A stretch of DNA of 64,000 nucleotides from CBDBND01 sp965262665 (GCA_965262665.1 CBDHFR010000004.1:2480001-2544000), one strand, 5' to 3'; positions 45,011-54,734 are shown, counted from the stretch's first letter. Notes: a model not told the origin generated them from the letters alone. Numbers and translations: made by a program.

Positions 45011-46492
45011 GGCGGGTTCAATCGGTCGTCGCAACACTCTGGCATAGGAGGTTGCTATGACGGGTACGCAGACGGCGGTCGGATCGGTCTGGACGGAGCA
45101 AGTTGCATTCGCCAGGTCGACCGGACTCGGCACGGCGTGAGGAGCTTGTTCGGTTCTGGGCAGCGATTGCGACGGGGCGTTCGAGCGAGGACGCGGCCCG
45201 AGATGCCGGTGTATCCCCTCCGGTAGGCTCGAGGTGGTTCCGGAGGTCGGGCGGCATGCCACCAGCACATTTATCGCAATCGGCCAAGCCGCTGTCAGGA
45301 CGTTACCTGTCTTTCGAGGAACGTGAGGAGATTGCTCTTCTGCGCGCTCAGGGAAGAGGCATACGTCATATTGCTTGCCGGCTGGAGCGAGCACCGTCGA
45401 CGATCTCCCGCGAGGTGCGGCGCAACGCGGCGACCCGAAGCGGTGGCCTGGACTACCGAGCAACGACGGCGCAGTGGCATGCTGATCGATCCGCCAAAAG
45501 GCCGCAGCCAGCCAAGCTGGCAACGAATGAGGCGCTGCGGCGCGATGTGCAGGATCGGCTTGCGGGTCGGATCTCGGCACCGGATGGAACGGTGATCGAG
45601 GGGCCACGCGTCGTCTGGAACGGTCGTCGGCATGGGCCGCGGCAGCGCAGGCGATGGGCCAGGGCCTGGAGTCCTGAGCAGATCGCGCACCGTCTTCGGA
45701 TCGACTATCCTGGGGACAAGCCCGAGGATCAAGCGATGCGGATCAGTCATGAGGCGATCTATCAGGCGCTCTACGTACAGGGCCGCGGCGCACTCCGTCG
45801 TGAGCTGACCGCCTGCCTTCGCACGGGAAGGGCACTGCGCGTGCCTCGGGCACGTAGCCGCCGGCGGGGAAAATCCTTCGTCACGCCTGAGATCATGATC
45901 AGTGAACGATCGGCGGAAGCAGCTGATCGGGCCGTACCCGGACACTGGGAAGGTGACCTGATCATCGGCTTGGGCAGATCGGCGATCGGCACTCTGGTGG
46001 AACGCGCCACGCGGTTCACAATGCTGCTGCATCTTCCCCGAATGGAAGGCCACGGCACCGTCCCGCGCGTGAAGAACGGGCCTGCGCTTGCCGGCTGGAG
46101 CGAGCATGGGGCTGAAGCGGTTCGCGATGCCATCGCCCGGACGATCACGACATTGCCAGCGCAGCTTCGCCGCTCGCTGACCTGGGACCAGGGAGCAGAG
46201 ATGGCCAGGCATGCGGATCTGCGGATCGCAACCGGCCTTCCCGTCTACTTCTGCGAACCGCACAGCCCTTGGCAACGCGGAACGAACGAGAACACCAATG
46301 GATTGCTTCGACAGTACTTCCCGAAAGGAACCGATCTGAGCGCACACAGTCCGGACGTACTCGCAGTTGTTGCTGACGCGCTCAATACACGGCCCCGCAA
46401 GACCCTCGGATGGAGAACTCCCGCCGAAGCTCTGGACCAGTGCTTGCAGGCCAGTCAAACTGAACGTGTTGCGACGACCGGTTGAACCCGCC
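45011..46492 (+). mobile_element. complete IS30 family element inside IS3
   Basis: The 27-base inverted repeats (45011-45037 and 46466-46492) begin GGCGGGTTCAA and differ at one position. A three-base target duplication CTG lies at 45008-45010 and 46493-46495. One intact transposase fills the element. It interrupts the IS3 orfB at a precise point, proving a simple insertion after the IS3 was in place. Confidence 0.93.
45103..46485 (+). CDS. IS30 family transposase
   Basis: Intact 460-residue DDE transposase. The IS30-type helix-turn-helix is seen in LSFEEREEIALLRAQGRGIR and HIACRLERAPSTISREV. The catalytic residues are Asp in GHWEGDLIIG, Asp in LTWDQGAEMARH and Glu in PWQRGTNENTNGLLRQYFPKG. 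The N-terminal 90 residues include a second possible HTH (SEDAARDAGVSPPVGSRW). The length is at the long end of the family. It is plausibly active. Confidence 0.94.
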   Translation: MHSPGRPDSARREELVRFWAAIATGRSSEDAARDAGVSPPVGSRWFRRSGGMPPAHLSQSAKPLSGRYLSFEEREEIALLRAQGRGIRHIACRLERAPSTISREVRRNAATRSGGLDYRATTAQWHADRSAKRPQPAKLATNEALRRDVQDRLAGRISAPDGTVIEGPRVVWNGRRHGPRQRRRWARAWSPEQIAHRLRIDYPGDKPEDQAMRISHEAIYQALYVQGRGALRRELTACLRTGRALRVPRARSRRRGKSFVTPEIMISERSAEAADRAVPGHWEGDLIIGLGRSAIGTLVERATRFTMLLHLPRMEGHGTVPRVKNGPALAGWSEHGAEAVRDAIARTITTLPAQLRRSLTWDQGAEMARHADLRIATGLPVYFCEPHSPWQRGTNENTNGLLRQYFPKGTDLSAHSPDVLAVVADALNTRPRKTLGWRTPAEALDQCLQASQTERVATTG

Positions 46493-47079
46493 CTGCGAGC
46501 CACGATCAGAATGATGAATGACCCCTGGTGGCGGTTGTCGCAATGCAATGGCCCTTTTCAGAGCCTTGATCGGCAAATCCCGTTTGAGCCTGTCGCTGAC
46601 GGCCCAGCCAATGACACGGCGTGAATACAAATCGATGATCACCGCAAGATACAGCCAGCCCGCTGCCGTCCAGAGATAGCTGATATCACCGGCCCATTTC
46701 TGGTTTGGTCCCGTGGCCTGAAAATCTCCATCCAGAAGGTTGGGAGCTATGTTGTGGTTGTGATTACTGTTTGTCGTGCGTTTGAATTTATGAGTTCTGA
46801 CGATGCGAATATCGTTCTCCCGCATCAACCGCCCGACCCGGCGTTCACCAATGACGCTGCCTTGATCCCTGAGTTCATCAGTCATTCGCTGGCGACCATA
46901 GGCCCGATAATTACGGGCATGTTCGGCACGAATATGGGCCAAATAGACCCTGTCGTCGCGTTGGCGCTGACTGGCAGGGCGAGACACCCAAGCGTAGTAG
47001 CCGCTTTCACTGACCCTCAGGACTTTGCACATCCTGCAGATTGAAAAATTGGCCTTCTCCTTTGCGATGAAATGAAACC

Positions 47080-47355
47080 TCATCGGCTTTGGCTGGCGAA
47101 GAAGGCCGTCGCTTTTTTTAAAATGTCCCGCTCCTCACGCAATGTCCTGTTCTCCTTGCAAAGGCGAGCCAATTCCTTGTCTTTATCATTATGAGGGCCG
47201 GACAGCAGCTCAGTGTGCTTATGACTGGTAATCCACTTGCCTAATGTAGACAGGCCAATGCCAAGATCGGCGGCAACTTGCTTGTGTGATAGCCCGCTCG
47301 TCAATGCAATCCGAACGGCTTCAGAACGAAATTCCTCAGTTCTTCCGATACCCAT
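47080..47355 (-). CDS. IS3 family OrfA
   Basis: 91 residues. The helix-turn-helix is LSHKQVAADLGIGLSTLGKW; a leucine zipper (ELARLCKENRTLREERDILK) follows. The last codons run through TTTTAAAAAAAGC near 47113-47124, a classical slippery A7 run for a programmed -1 shift into orfB. The gene is intact, but orfB is broken by the IS30, so it no longer supports transposition. Confidence 0.9.
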   Translation of the reverse strand: MGIGRTEEFRSEAVRIALTSGLSHKQVAADLGIGLSTLGKWITSHKHTELLSGPHNDKDKELARLCKENRTLREERDILKKATAFFASQSR

Positions 47356-47672
47356 ATGGGCCTCCTGTTGAGTTTAAACTTTAACAGAAGGCACTCTCCA
47401 TTTTACCGGTACCAGTCCAAAGGGGGACGAGGCGGCGCCAGGGACTGACCGGGACACCGGGAAAGGGATCGAATCGGGTGCGCGGACAACCGATGCGGAC
47501 GTGGAGAAGGCCCGGGCACCGAAGGGCGCGGACCGCGAATTAGGGCTGTAGCCTATGGTGGAGGACGAGGCGGCGTCTGGCCCAGGAACTGCTGGGACGC
47601 GTCGGCGGTGGGGACGACCCCGCAGGGGAGCGTGCCGATGCGCGCGCCCTGCCCACCCTGGGGGATGCCTGC

Positions 47673-48551
47673 ATGGACTATATAGAGTCCGGTCACGACC
47701 GGTCGTGGGAGACCCAGCGGTGCTATCGGCGCTATACTAATCTCTACCTCGGCGACTGGCTCGCCCGCCCGCTTGATGCGATCACCCGCCGGGACATTGA
47801 GGCCCGCTTCCATCTCATCACCGAGCGTCACGGCAAGGTACCGGCCAACCAGTGCCTGTCGTTTCTCCGCTCGGTCTATCGCCGGCCCTGCGTCGACCAC
47901 GAGGGGCTGCGCAATCCGGTCGAGCTGTGGCTCGCCGGCGGAGGGCGCTATCACCCCAAGACGAGGAGGCGGATTTCCTCGCCAGCCGAGGTGCTGCCGC
48001 GCTGGCGCAAGGGCATCGAGGCTGCGGTGGTCAACCCGGTGCACCACGACCTGCTGCTGTTCGGGCTTTACACAGGCATGCGGCGGGGCGAGATCATGGC
48101 GTTGCGTTGGGAACGGGTGAGCCTCGATGCGGGATCGTTCCGGGTCGAGGAGACCAAGACCGGGGCGCCGCTGGAGCTTCCCGTCACCCGTCAGCTTGCC
48201 GCTATCCTTGCCAGGCGCCGGGACGACAGCGCGGCCATGGCGGCAAACCTGCGGGACTGGGTGTTTCCCTCGCCCTTGAGCACGTCGGGCCATATCGTGG
48301 AACTGCACAGGCATTACGGCCGCATCACCAAGGCCGGTGGCACGAAGTTCTGGTTCCACGGATTGCGCAACGCGTTCATCTCCGTGGCCGAGCGCGAGTT
48401 GATGCTGCCGCGGTCTCTCACCAAGCGGCTGGTCAATCACGCCCGCCCTGGTGACGTGACCGAGGGCTATGCTGCGGACTGGACCGTGGACCAACTCCGC
48501 GAACCAGCTCAGCGCGTTGCCGATAGGATCGATGAACTTATGAAATGTTGA
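47673..48551 (+). CDS. tyrosine recombinase (phage/island integrase), N-terminally truncated
   Basis: 292 residues of the core-binding and catalytic domains. The catalytic residues are visible: Arg in TGMRRGEIMALRW, His-x-x-Arg in FWFHGLRNAF, His in LVNHARPGDV and Tyr in TEGYAADW. The frame is open upstream to about 47573 (RRLAQELLGRV, then a GGGDDPAGERADARALPTL stretch), showing that the arm-binding N-terminal domain is lost or in another frame. The gene begins immediately right of the IS3 element. It suggests that an integrated island once ended here, but no tRNA or attachment site is recognisable. Confidence 0.82.
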   Translation: MDYIESGHDRSWETQRCYRRYTNLYLGDWLARPLDAITRRDIEARFHLITERHGKVPANQCLSFLRSVYRRPCVDHEGLRNPVELWLAGGGRYHPKTRRRISSPAEVLPRWRKGIEAAVVNPVHHDLLLFGLYTGMRRGEIMALRWERVSLDAGSFRVEETKTGAPLELPVTRQLAAILARRRDDSAAMAANLRDWVFPSPLSTSGHIVELHRHYGRITKAGGTKFWFHGLRNAFISVAERELMLPRSLTKRLVNHARPGDVTEGYAADWTVDQLREPAQRVADRIDELMKC

Positions 48552-48689
48552 GCTTACCATTACCATGCGCTTTCCATTACTGATGCGCGGCGCACAGTCA
48601 GAATAAATCCGCTTGGTCCCCTTTCACTGGTGTACCTTCCGAAAACCTCGTCCAAACCTGAACGGTTTGCGTCAGGGAGATCGGCGGAT

Positions 48690-49064
48690 AAGGTAAATGG
48701 AAGGGACAGCGGACTTGCGTGCTGCGCGGTATATCGTGGCCTCGTCGTAATGGCCTGCGTCCACGTAGCCGAGGAAGTTGCCAGCCGAGATGGGCGCAAG
48801 CACGGGATAGACGGCGATCTCTACGTCGCTCAGGTACGTCTCGAAGAGGACACGGATGATTGCGCCCGGTGCATCGTCGTTGAACCCCTGTTCCCCGCGT
48901 TTGTTCGGTACATCCACATCCGCGGGATTAACATAGGCGCCGGCAACCAGTGCAGCACAGGAAGTGAGGCTCAGCGATGCGCAGCTTACCGGCCAGTATG
49001 GACGCCAACGAGTAGCCCGGGCGGCAGCCAGTGCAACGAACGCAAAGCATTCCGTGAAAATCAT
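48690..49064 (-). pseudogene. cyclophilin-type peptidyl-prolyl isomerase fragment
   Basis: The first part has a hydrophobic leader; then VLFETYLSDVEIAVYPVLAP and ISAGNFLGYVDAGHYDEATI match the N-terminal third of a cyclophilin. The sequence ends after YRAARKS, where a dispersed transposase-end repeat (48682-48712) begins. The active-site Arg and Phe regions are absent. The gene is a truncated relic. Confidence 0.72.
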
Positions 49065-49083
49065 CCTTTTATTCCCTTGGGGA

Positions 49084-49140
49084 GGCGTTGTCAGACTAAA
49101 TGCCTCGGATCTGAAGAACCTGCAATTGGTGATGCAAAGT
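49084..49140 (-). mobile_element. IS6 right-end remnant
   Basis: GGCGTTGTCAGACTAAA and the next 40 bases (through GAAGAACCTGCAATTGGTGA) match the right end of IS6 copy B. No transposase coding remains. Confidence 0.75.
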
Positions 49141-49260
49141 TATATTGGGCCTGTTCATAAAATACTCCGCAAATCAAAGCACGCCTCACTGCTTAGGTGT
49201 AGTGGTTCAGATGTGATCTGACAGTTGGCCGTTTTTCCGGCGGCCTCTGTTAGGTCAAGT

Positions 49261-50321
49261 TCAGTTCACGAACTTTTCCTTCCAGATTTCTTTGCCCTCG
49301 ATCATGGTCTGGAACGGCGTTCTGCCGCAACACATTTTGCCCTGATGAGTGCGTTCCGTGTTGTAGTGATGTAGCCATTGATCCAGATCGTCCTGCAGCG
49401 CATCGACGCTGTCGTAGAGTCTTTTGCGGAACGCGACCTGGTAGAACTCCTGCAGTACGGTCTTGTGAAAGCGCTCGCGGATGCCGTTTGTTTGCGGTGA
49501 TTTCACCTTGGTCTTGGTGTGGTCGATATCGTTGATGGCCAGGAAGAGCTGGTAGTCGTGCTTGTCCGCTCGCCCGCAGTATTCCGTGCCCCTGTCGGTC
49601 ATGATCCGCAGCACAGGCAGGTCGTGCTCGTCATGGAACGGCAGCACCCGGTCATTGAGCAGGTCGGCGGCGGTGATCGGCGTCTTGGTGGTGTAGAGCT
49701 TGGCCTGCGCGACCTTGGAATAGGGATCGACATAGCTCTGCTGGTAGATCCGCCCCACCCCCTCTTCAGGGTGCCGACATAGAAGGTGTCCTGTGAACCC
49801 AGATAGCCGGGGTGGGCCGTTTCCACCTCGCCGCGGGCTTCGTCGTCGCGATTCTTCTTTTCCAAGGCCTGCACCTGGGCCTCGTATGTGGGCCTCGGTC
49901 AGGATGATGCCGTCCTCGGCGACCTTGGTCTCCAGCGCCTTCAGCCGGGCCTTGAAGTTGGCCAGGTCATGCCGCAGCCAGATCGAGCGGACGCCTGAGG
50001 GCGAGACAAAGACACCCTGCTTGCGCAGCTCGTTGGAGGTGCGGGCCTGACCATAGGCCGGAAACTCCAGCGCGGATTTGATCACCGCCTGCTCGGTGGC
50101 TTCACCGACGCGGTTGGCAAGATTGGGTTTGCGCCGGGTGCGCTCGAACAAGGCCTCGACGCCGCCTTCCTCAACCGCGGCCTTGTAGCGGTAAAAGGTG
50201 TCGCGCGACATGCCCATGACCTGGCAGGGACCTGGCAGGCCTTCGACACGTTGCCCAGTTCCTCGGCCAGATTCAGCAATCCAGTTTTGTGTTTGATGAT
50301 CTTGTCGGTAGTATTCAACAT
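49261..50321 (-). pseudogene. IS481 transposase, several frameshifts
   Basis: The gene begins at ATG 50321 (MLNTTDKIIKHKTGLLNLA) and includes the helix-turn-helix MGMSRDTFYRYKAAVEEGG, the core with LRIMTDRGTEYCG (Asp) and the end KSPQTNGIRERFHKTVLQEF (Glu). An 11-base tandem duplication at 50218-50239 breaks the frame near the start. A 13-base insertion (nine-base direct repeats at 49876-49897) breaks it again. A two-base difference near 49766 compared with copy 2 adds a third break. No active protein is expected. Confidence 0.87.
50218..50239. repeat. 11-base tandem duplication in IS481 copy 1
   Basis: GACCTGGCAGG occurs twice head to tail. One copy leaves VSKACQVMGMSRDTF in frame; two copies cause a frameshift. 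Confidence 0.9.
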
Positions 50322-50457
50322 CGTGGTGTCCTCGTTTTGTGGTTGGTGTGCACCACCATCAAAACGGACAACCACAATCTCCATCAAGAGATGCGCCGCT
50401 CCCATTCCAGCTTGCTGGGAAGGGAGCGGTGTCAGATCACATCGCGACTAACTCATT

Positions 50458-50790
50458 TTACTTGATGCAGGCTTTGAACGCCACGCCCTGAATGACCTCG
50501 GTGAGGCGTTCTGAAGACCCGTCCAGCCGGCACCGGTTTTTCCTGGCGTTTAAGAGCATTTTCAGCGCTGTGTTGTGTGGCAGGTAGCCCTTGGTCTTGG
50601 TGGTCTCGAGCCTCACTGCGTTAAAGGTGCTGTCGACCGGGTTCGACCTGATGTGCTTCCAATGTTCAGCCATACAGTCGTAGAAGATCAGCCATTGTTC
50701 GCGGACACGGATCAAGCATTGGGCCGCCTTGTGGCATTTGGCGCCGTAGCCCTGGATCAAGAAGTCGAAGACGCATGTGGCTTCGTGCCG
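50458..50790 (-). pseudogene. IS256 family transposase, C-terminal fragment
   Basis: The translation HWKHIRSNPVDSTFNAVRL, then TTKTKGYLPHNTALKMLL and LTEVIQGVAFK matches the end of a mutator/IS256 transposase. Upstream catalytic domains are missing. It starts just beyond the IS481 right end and shows no inverted repeat of its own. Confidence 0.8.
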
Positions 50791-50823
50791 GCTTTCGGCC
50801 AAGCAGATATGTAAGAGTAAGCT

Positions 50824-51453
50824 TCATAGTGACGCGGCATCCTCCAGTTCTTTCATGCGCCTTTTGAGTTCAATGTTTTCCTGCCTCACCTCTTTGTATT
50901 TGGCCTTCCACAATGCGACTTCGGAATTAAGTGTGCGAATAATCTCATTTTCCTTCGGCGCTTGTTCCATACTCTCGCGTTCATCGGGCGATACGGTCTG
51001 TTCGATGAAAGCGATCCGCCTATCCTGCGCGGCCAATTTCGCTTCTGCTGACGGTGGCTCAACAGGCTGCGGATCAGTAGACGGAAAGGGCACAATCTGC
51101 CCCTTCTTTTGCTTCTTTTTCGGCAATGCACTAAGCGCGGCGTGGACGGAGTCAAAATCGCCAATTTGGCGGATTTGCGGATAACCCCGGTACAGCTTCG
51201 TCAACCGCTCTGCCGTTCGCAGGGGCGGGCCCTTTTGCGCCGCGTAATTGGCCAGGCACCAATCTGTGAAGCGACCGAAGCCCAGCTTGGCTTTGGCCTC
51301 ACACAAAGCCTTGCCTGCAAACCAAGCATGCTCGACAGTGCGTCTGCCATAATATTTCGTTTGCTCCCAATGGGCTTTGGCGCGTTCCTCCGGGGTCTCA
51401 TTTTCCAGGCTCTGGTCAAGCCATGCGGTAGATTGCTCGACAGGGACATTCAT
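50824..51453 (-). CDS. DUF3102-type protein with C-terminal coiled coil
   Basis: 209 residues. Residues about 30-100 (HAWFAGKALCEAKAKLGFGR, TAERLTKLYRGYPQIRQIG) resemble DUF3102 proteins, found on phages and plasmids. A basic linker (ALPKKKQKKGQ) and a charged heptad region (ALWKAKYKEVRQENIELKRR) follow. No enzymatic residues are apparent. It is intact between IS256 debris and a gene-poor gap. Phage or plasmid origin is plausible; its function is unknown. Confidence 0.7.
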   Translation of the reverse strand: MNVPVEQSTAWLDQSLENETPEERAKAHWEQTKYYGRRTVEHAWFAGKALCEAKAKLGFGRFTDWCLANYAAQKGPPLRTAERLTKLYRGYPQIRQIGDFDSVHAALSALPKKKQKKGQIVPFPSTDPQPVEPPSAEAKLAAQDRRIAFIEQTVSPDERESMEQAPKENEIIRTLNSEVALWKAKYKEVRQENIELKRRMKELEDAASL

Positions 51454-51945
51454 GTTTTATCTCCACATTGCGGTTCTAAGGCAAGGCTTCATGGAGTTCG
51501 GAACTCACCGGTATGCTGTCAGGGCTCCAAAGAGGAGAATCACTCATCACGGACTTCATGTTTCTCCTGAAGTCCGAGCAATGCCCGAATTTCGGTCCCG
51601 TTGCGTGTGACAAATAAGGAGTGATTGTTTTTTTACCCAGCTGATTGGCATGGCTGTCCCTTCCGTTTACCTCATCCGCCGATAGTGAAACGTGGATAAA
51701 AAAAAGAACAGACCAACGTGACTTCATCTGGAATATAGGTTTCGGTGGTTGCGGGGGCCTGCAACCAACGTTGTCTTCACTTAGATGAGGTGTGGTTGTA
51801 AGGTAATACAATCAACAATAAGTGAATCTGGGCAACTTTAGGCCCTGTCGCTTTCGAAATCCTCATCTGCATCCGAACGCCTTGCAGCGTGAATACTGGT
51901 AGATAAGGTTTTCGGAAGGGGTAGCTCTCCCACCCGCGCCTGAAA
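51454..51945. other. gap with a transposase 3'-end repeat
   Basis: Bases 51653-51685 repeat the C-terminal end (YRRMR and stop, then GGAAGGGACAGC) seen at 57112 and 48682. GATAAGGTTTTCGGAAGG at 51903 recurs at 55384. I see no intact coding sequence. Confidence 0.55.
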
Positions 51946-52038
51946 GTGGTGTTCATTGTCCGAAAACCGTCGGTGAACTACATTCGCGCCATATCCGCCA
52001 AAATGGGACCAGCGACCATTCGGAAAGACAAATATAAG

Positions 52039-52869
52039 ATGAAGAGTTCTGTGATTTGTTTGGCCGGTTCCGAGTGGAACTGCTGTCTCGGTGCCTACGT
52101 GCGAGAGTTCTGGCTCTTCGCCCTCTGTTGGATGGTGGCGGCACTTGGTTCCGGTGAGGCATCCGCCGACGATGTGGTTTTTAAGCCGGTGGCCAACGCG
52201 CCCATCGTCGACAATTTCATTCAAGTCCATAACCCCTCCGGCGAGGCCGGGTCCTACACCATCCAGTTTGCTGACAACGAATCTGATCTGGTGCTGGACC
52301 AGGTAGAGGGCGACCTCGAGGCAGGCGCCTCTACCTTTGTCTATCTCGATGCCGTTGACGTGGACGATGCCCGCCTGTTGACGGTGACGGTATCGTCCAC
52401 GTTCCCTGGCTTTGCCCAACACTTGGTGTGGGACCCGCAACAGCGGGTGCTGTCCAACTGGTCGTCCTGTTCAGTGGCCACGGTCCGTGGGAGTGCGACG
52501 GTTCCCGGGGTGCGGTCCGGTGCATCGGTACCCTTCCACGGGGGGCAGATCACCATCGAGCGGAGTTACGGCGCATCTGAGCCCATGTCGATTGAAGTTT
52601 ATGCGGGGGATACGGGTGTAAACCTGGGTCAGTGGACCAGTCCCGTGATCCTAGAGGGCGGGGTGGTGACGGTTGGTGTGGAGGAGATCCTGGCGGAGGT
52701 AAGTTCTACTAATCTCGAGACGGACACCTTCAACCTTACCGCTGAGAGCGGGTTTGCCGGGCGCCTGCAGTACACGGTCGGTGGTCCCGGGGACCGGCGC
52801 CGTCCCAGCGTCATTCAGCGACGTGTGGCCGGCTCCAGTCGTCCGACCCAGTACATCCTGTCACCCTGA
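52039..52869 (+). CDS. secreted protein of unknown function
   Basis: About 276 residues. A hydrophobic leader (REFWLFALCWMVAALG, then SGEASAD) looks like a signal peptide; the mature part is acidic and beta-rich with repeated Val/Thr strands (NAPIVDNFIQVHNPSGEAGS, TVTVSSTFPGFAQHLVWDP). I do not recognise the family. Start ATG 52039 is chosen because it puts the leader near the N-terminus; the frame extends to GTG 51946. It lies between a gap and IS91, so it may be cargo of a mobile region. Confidence 0.55.
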   Translation: MKSSVICLAGSEWNCCLGAYVREFWLFALCWMVAALGSGEASADDVVFKPVANAPIVDNFIQVHNPSGEAGSYTIQFADNESDLVLDQVEGDLEAGASTFVYLDAVDVDDARLLTVTVSSTFPGFAQHLVWDPQQRVLSNWSSCSVATVRGSATVPGVRSGASVPFHGGQITIERSYGASEPMSIEVYAGDTGVNLGQWTSPVILEGGVVTVGVEEILAEVSSTNLETDTFNLTAESGFAGRLQYTVGGPGDRRRPSVIQRRVAGSSRPTQYILSP

Positions 52870-52931
52870 TGGTCCAACAGGGGGTCGACCCTGAAGTATT
52901 TCATAAGCGAGGCCGCCCAGCTTAGACGCCG

Positions 52932-53928
52932 CTACTCGCCGAGGCGTTCCTGTCCCAGCAAAGCGAACACGATGTCGTGCGTGCGGGCCTTGGTGCGTGG
53001 GGCCAGTAGCCCAAAGTAGCGGATGGCGTGGCGGTAACGGTCGGGCACGTGATCGGCCAACGTGGCCACGAAGTCAGCCGTCTCATACTGGGTCATGACC
53101 ATTCGTTTCGTCTTCGTATCTTTCGTCAAGAAATGTATTTCGTGACGGTCAAACTTCCTGAACCGGTGCTGTGCGATGGGGGGACGGCGGACGTAGCGGC
53201 CCGCGTAGCCGAGGAACTGTTTCTTGCCCTGGAACCGTTTGATGTGGGTATTCCACCACCGTTCCTGTTGCCGGTGCAGGAGGCCTATGAGTTGGGCCGC
53301 GGTCTGGTCGGTCTCCAGAACGCCCCTGCGATACGCTTCTCTTAAGTAGTCCACCACGGCGTCGCGCCACAGGAGCATTAATGCCTTGCGGTCGAGCGGG
53401 GCCTTCCGCCAAGCCGTGCCATCGGCATCGAGCCCGGTTTGGGAGACGAGCACGTGCAGGTGACAATTGAAGTTCAGGTGGCGACCAAACGTGTGTGGAA
53501 TCACCAGGATCATCAGCCGCACGCCGTATGTCCGCCAGGCCAAACGTTCGATGATCTTGGCCCCGAGGGCCGGCAGGTCATGGAGCAGGTGGCGGTTGTT
53601 CCGGAACAGGGGCCAGAGCACATCCGGCATGGTGAGGGTGACGTGGGTATAGGATGTGTCGGGGAGTTCCCGCCATTGGTCGCGCTGCCAGAGCGTCGTC
53701 GCCCGGTGGCCGCAACTTGGACAGGCGCGGGACTTGCACGTGTGGGGGACCACCCGGGTCTCATTGGCGGAGGCGAACACCTCGGCGCCCAGGGCGGCGG
53801 TGCCACAGGCCAACACCTTGCGGAACGCCTCCCGCACGGCGGGCCGCATCTGCTCATTGTCCCAATCGGCCCGTGCCAGGGTAAGGATGTGCTTGAGCCG
53901 CAGCTCGGTCGGTTGCCTGAGAGCCCTC
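52932..53928 (-). CDS. IS91/ISCR-type rolling-circle transposase
   Basis: The N-terminal zinc-binding region is CKSRACPSCGHRATTLWQRD. The HUH metal site is FNCHLHVLV, and the catalytic tyrosines fall in FLGYAGRYVRRPP (Tyr-x4-Tyr). Translation may begin at ATG 53849; the frame is open to 53928 with coding character (LRQPTELRLKHILTLARADW), where it meets an IS6 end. The N-terminus could therefore be truncated. The C-terminus is present. IS91 elements move by rolling circle and can carry adjacent DNA. Confidence 0.85.
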
Positions 53929-53930
53929 TA

Positions 53931-53973
53931 TTATGGCTTCTTCTGCTCCGGGCCAGTTAGTCTGACAATGGCC
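53931..53973 (+). mobile_element. IS6 right-end remnant
   Basis: GGCTTCTTCTGCTCCGGGCC followed by AGTTAGTCTGACAATGGCC matches the right end of IS6 copy A (31052-31093). No transposase coding is left. Confidence 0.75.
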
Positions 53974-54004
53974 TCCAGCAGCACAAGGGCGACGGCAAGA
54001 CGAT

Positions 54005-54484
54005 ATGAACCAAGCGGTGCAGCCTCGGATGTTCGTGGACGGCAACAATGTGATGGGGTCACGGCCAGACGGCTGGTGGCGCGACCGTGCCGGAGCCGCG
54101 CGAAGAATCGTCGCCGAGATCGCCCTGCTTGCGCGCAACCGTAAGGGGCTATGGACGATCGTGTTCGATGGGCCGGGGCCGCGTGGCACGGAACCGTCGC
54201 CGGAGCACCTTACCGTGATTCACACCGGGCATGGCGGTCGCGATAGCGCGGACGACCGCATCGTGGAGCTGGTGGGTGCACTCCCAGATCGGGCGATGGC
54301 ACTGGTCTACACCTCTGACGCGGCTTTGCGCGCGCGTTTGCATGCGATGGGCGCGCAGGTCGTTGGCGCCCGGGCACTGCTGAAGGATATCGCGGCTGTA
54401 CCTACCTCGACCACCGCCTCGCCGACGTCTACTTCGGCCAGCACCACGCCATCATCGAGAGAAGGAGAAAGATCAAAGAACTGA
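54005..54484 (+). CDS. NYN/PIN-like (YacP type) nuclease-domain protein
   Basis: The domain begins MFVDGNNVMGSRPDGWWRDR, with the conserved Asp-Gly-Asn-Asn motif of NYN ribonucleases. It continues with VFDGPGPRGTEP, DSADDRIVELVG and LVYTSDAALRARLHAMGAQV, giving the acidic residues of the metal site. The last 30 residues are low-complexity Ser/Thr translated from an IS3 relic (54397 on), so the natural C-terminus was replaced. NYN domains cut RNA. The gene stands alone between IS fragments. Confidence 0.78.
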   Translation: MNQAVQPRMFVDGNNVMGSRPDGWWRDRAGAARRIVAEIALLARNRKGLWTIVFDGPGPRGTEPSPEHLTVIHTGHGGRDSADDRIVELVGALPDRAMALVYTSDAALRARLHAMGAQVVGARALLKDIAAVPTSTTASPTSTSASTTPSSREGERSKN

Positions 54485-54600
54485 CCATCCAAAAACGCCG
54501 CTTGGCCCATCACAGGCAAGCCGCTTAACATCAACCAAGTTGAACCAGAGCCTCCGTTAAATAACAGCCTCTGCTGTCCCATTCATTCTGACGACGGACA
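54397..54600 (+). pseudogene. IS3-type transposase C-terminal relic and IS end
   Basis: One frame reads LADVYFGQHHAIIERRRKIK, then ELTIQKRRLAHHRQAA and stop, the end of an IS3-type OrfB. The following 60 bases (CCTCCGTTAAATAACAG on) recur as an imperfect copy at 58137-58192, so they mark the right end of that element. No other part of the element is present. Confidence 0.65.
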
Positions 54601-54734
54601 TCGGCTTGCAGCCGGCCGTCCTTATAGTGCTTTACCAGACGGTGATAGGGGTTGCGCGGAAAGGCGAGCGGATCGAGCCAGAGCGTGTCAATCGGAGGCT
54701 TTGTCAGGATCTGAAGGTCTTCGAAAGGGTTGAT

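Larger units (their letters stand above)
44741..47083 (-). pseudogene. IS3 orfB, split by IS30
   Basis: The N-terminal part (46499-47083) has the HTH_21 domain (RAYGRQRMTDELRDQG) and the first catalytic Asp (WAGDISYLWTAAGWLYLAVI) and second Asp (VIHHSDRGSQ). The C-terminal part (44741-45010) has the Glu in GNATVETFFKSLKAELI and ends RRRHSYLGSISPVKCESMAA. The IS30 lies between the second Asp and the Glu, so no active transposase is made. Its ATG overlaps the OrfA stop region, as usual where a -1 shift fuses them. Confidence 0.88.
44701..47421 (-). mobile_element. IS3 family element interrupted by an IS30
   Basis: The outer ends form imperfect inverted repeats of about 36 bases (44701-44737 and 47386-47421, sharing TTTGGAC, TGGAGAGT and CCTTCT). 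Inside are OrfA, OrfB and, at 45011-46492, an inserted IS30. Without the IS30 the element is about 1240 bases, normal for IS3. Removing the IS30 and one CTG restores OrfB in frame (HHSDRGSQYCSNDYRKLL). Confidence 0.88.
49198..50455 (-). mobile_element. IS481 family element, copy 1
   Basis: The ends share GATGTGATCTGACA (49210-49223 and, inverted, 50430-50443), with the outer sequence TGTAGTGGTTCA on the left. It contains one frameshifted transposase gene. A nearly identical truncated copy in the same orientation lies at 62801-63627. Confidence 0.85.

Noticed and set aside
45295..46548. 417-codon minus-strand open frame
   Set aside because: Antisense to the intact IS30 transposase.
47673..48551. 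Active integrative element using this integrase
   Set aside because: The N-terminal domain is missing and no attachment-site repeats or tRNA gene were found.
47553..48566. 337-codon minus-strand open frame
   Set aside because: Antisense to the integrase with its catalytic residues; high GC makes such frames common.
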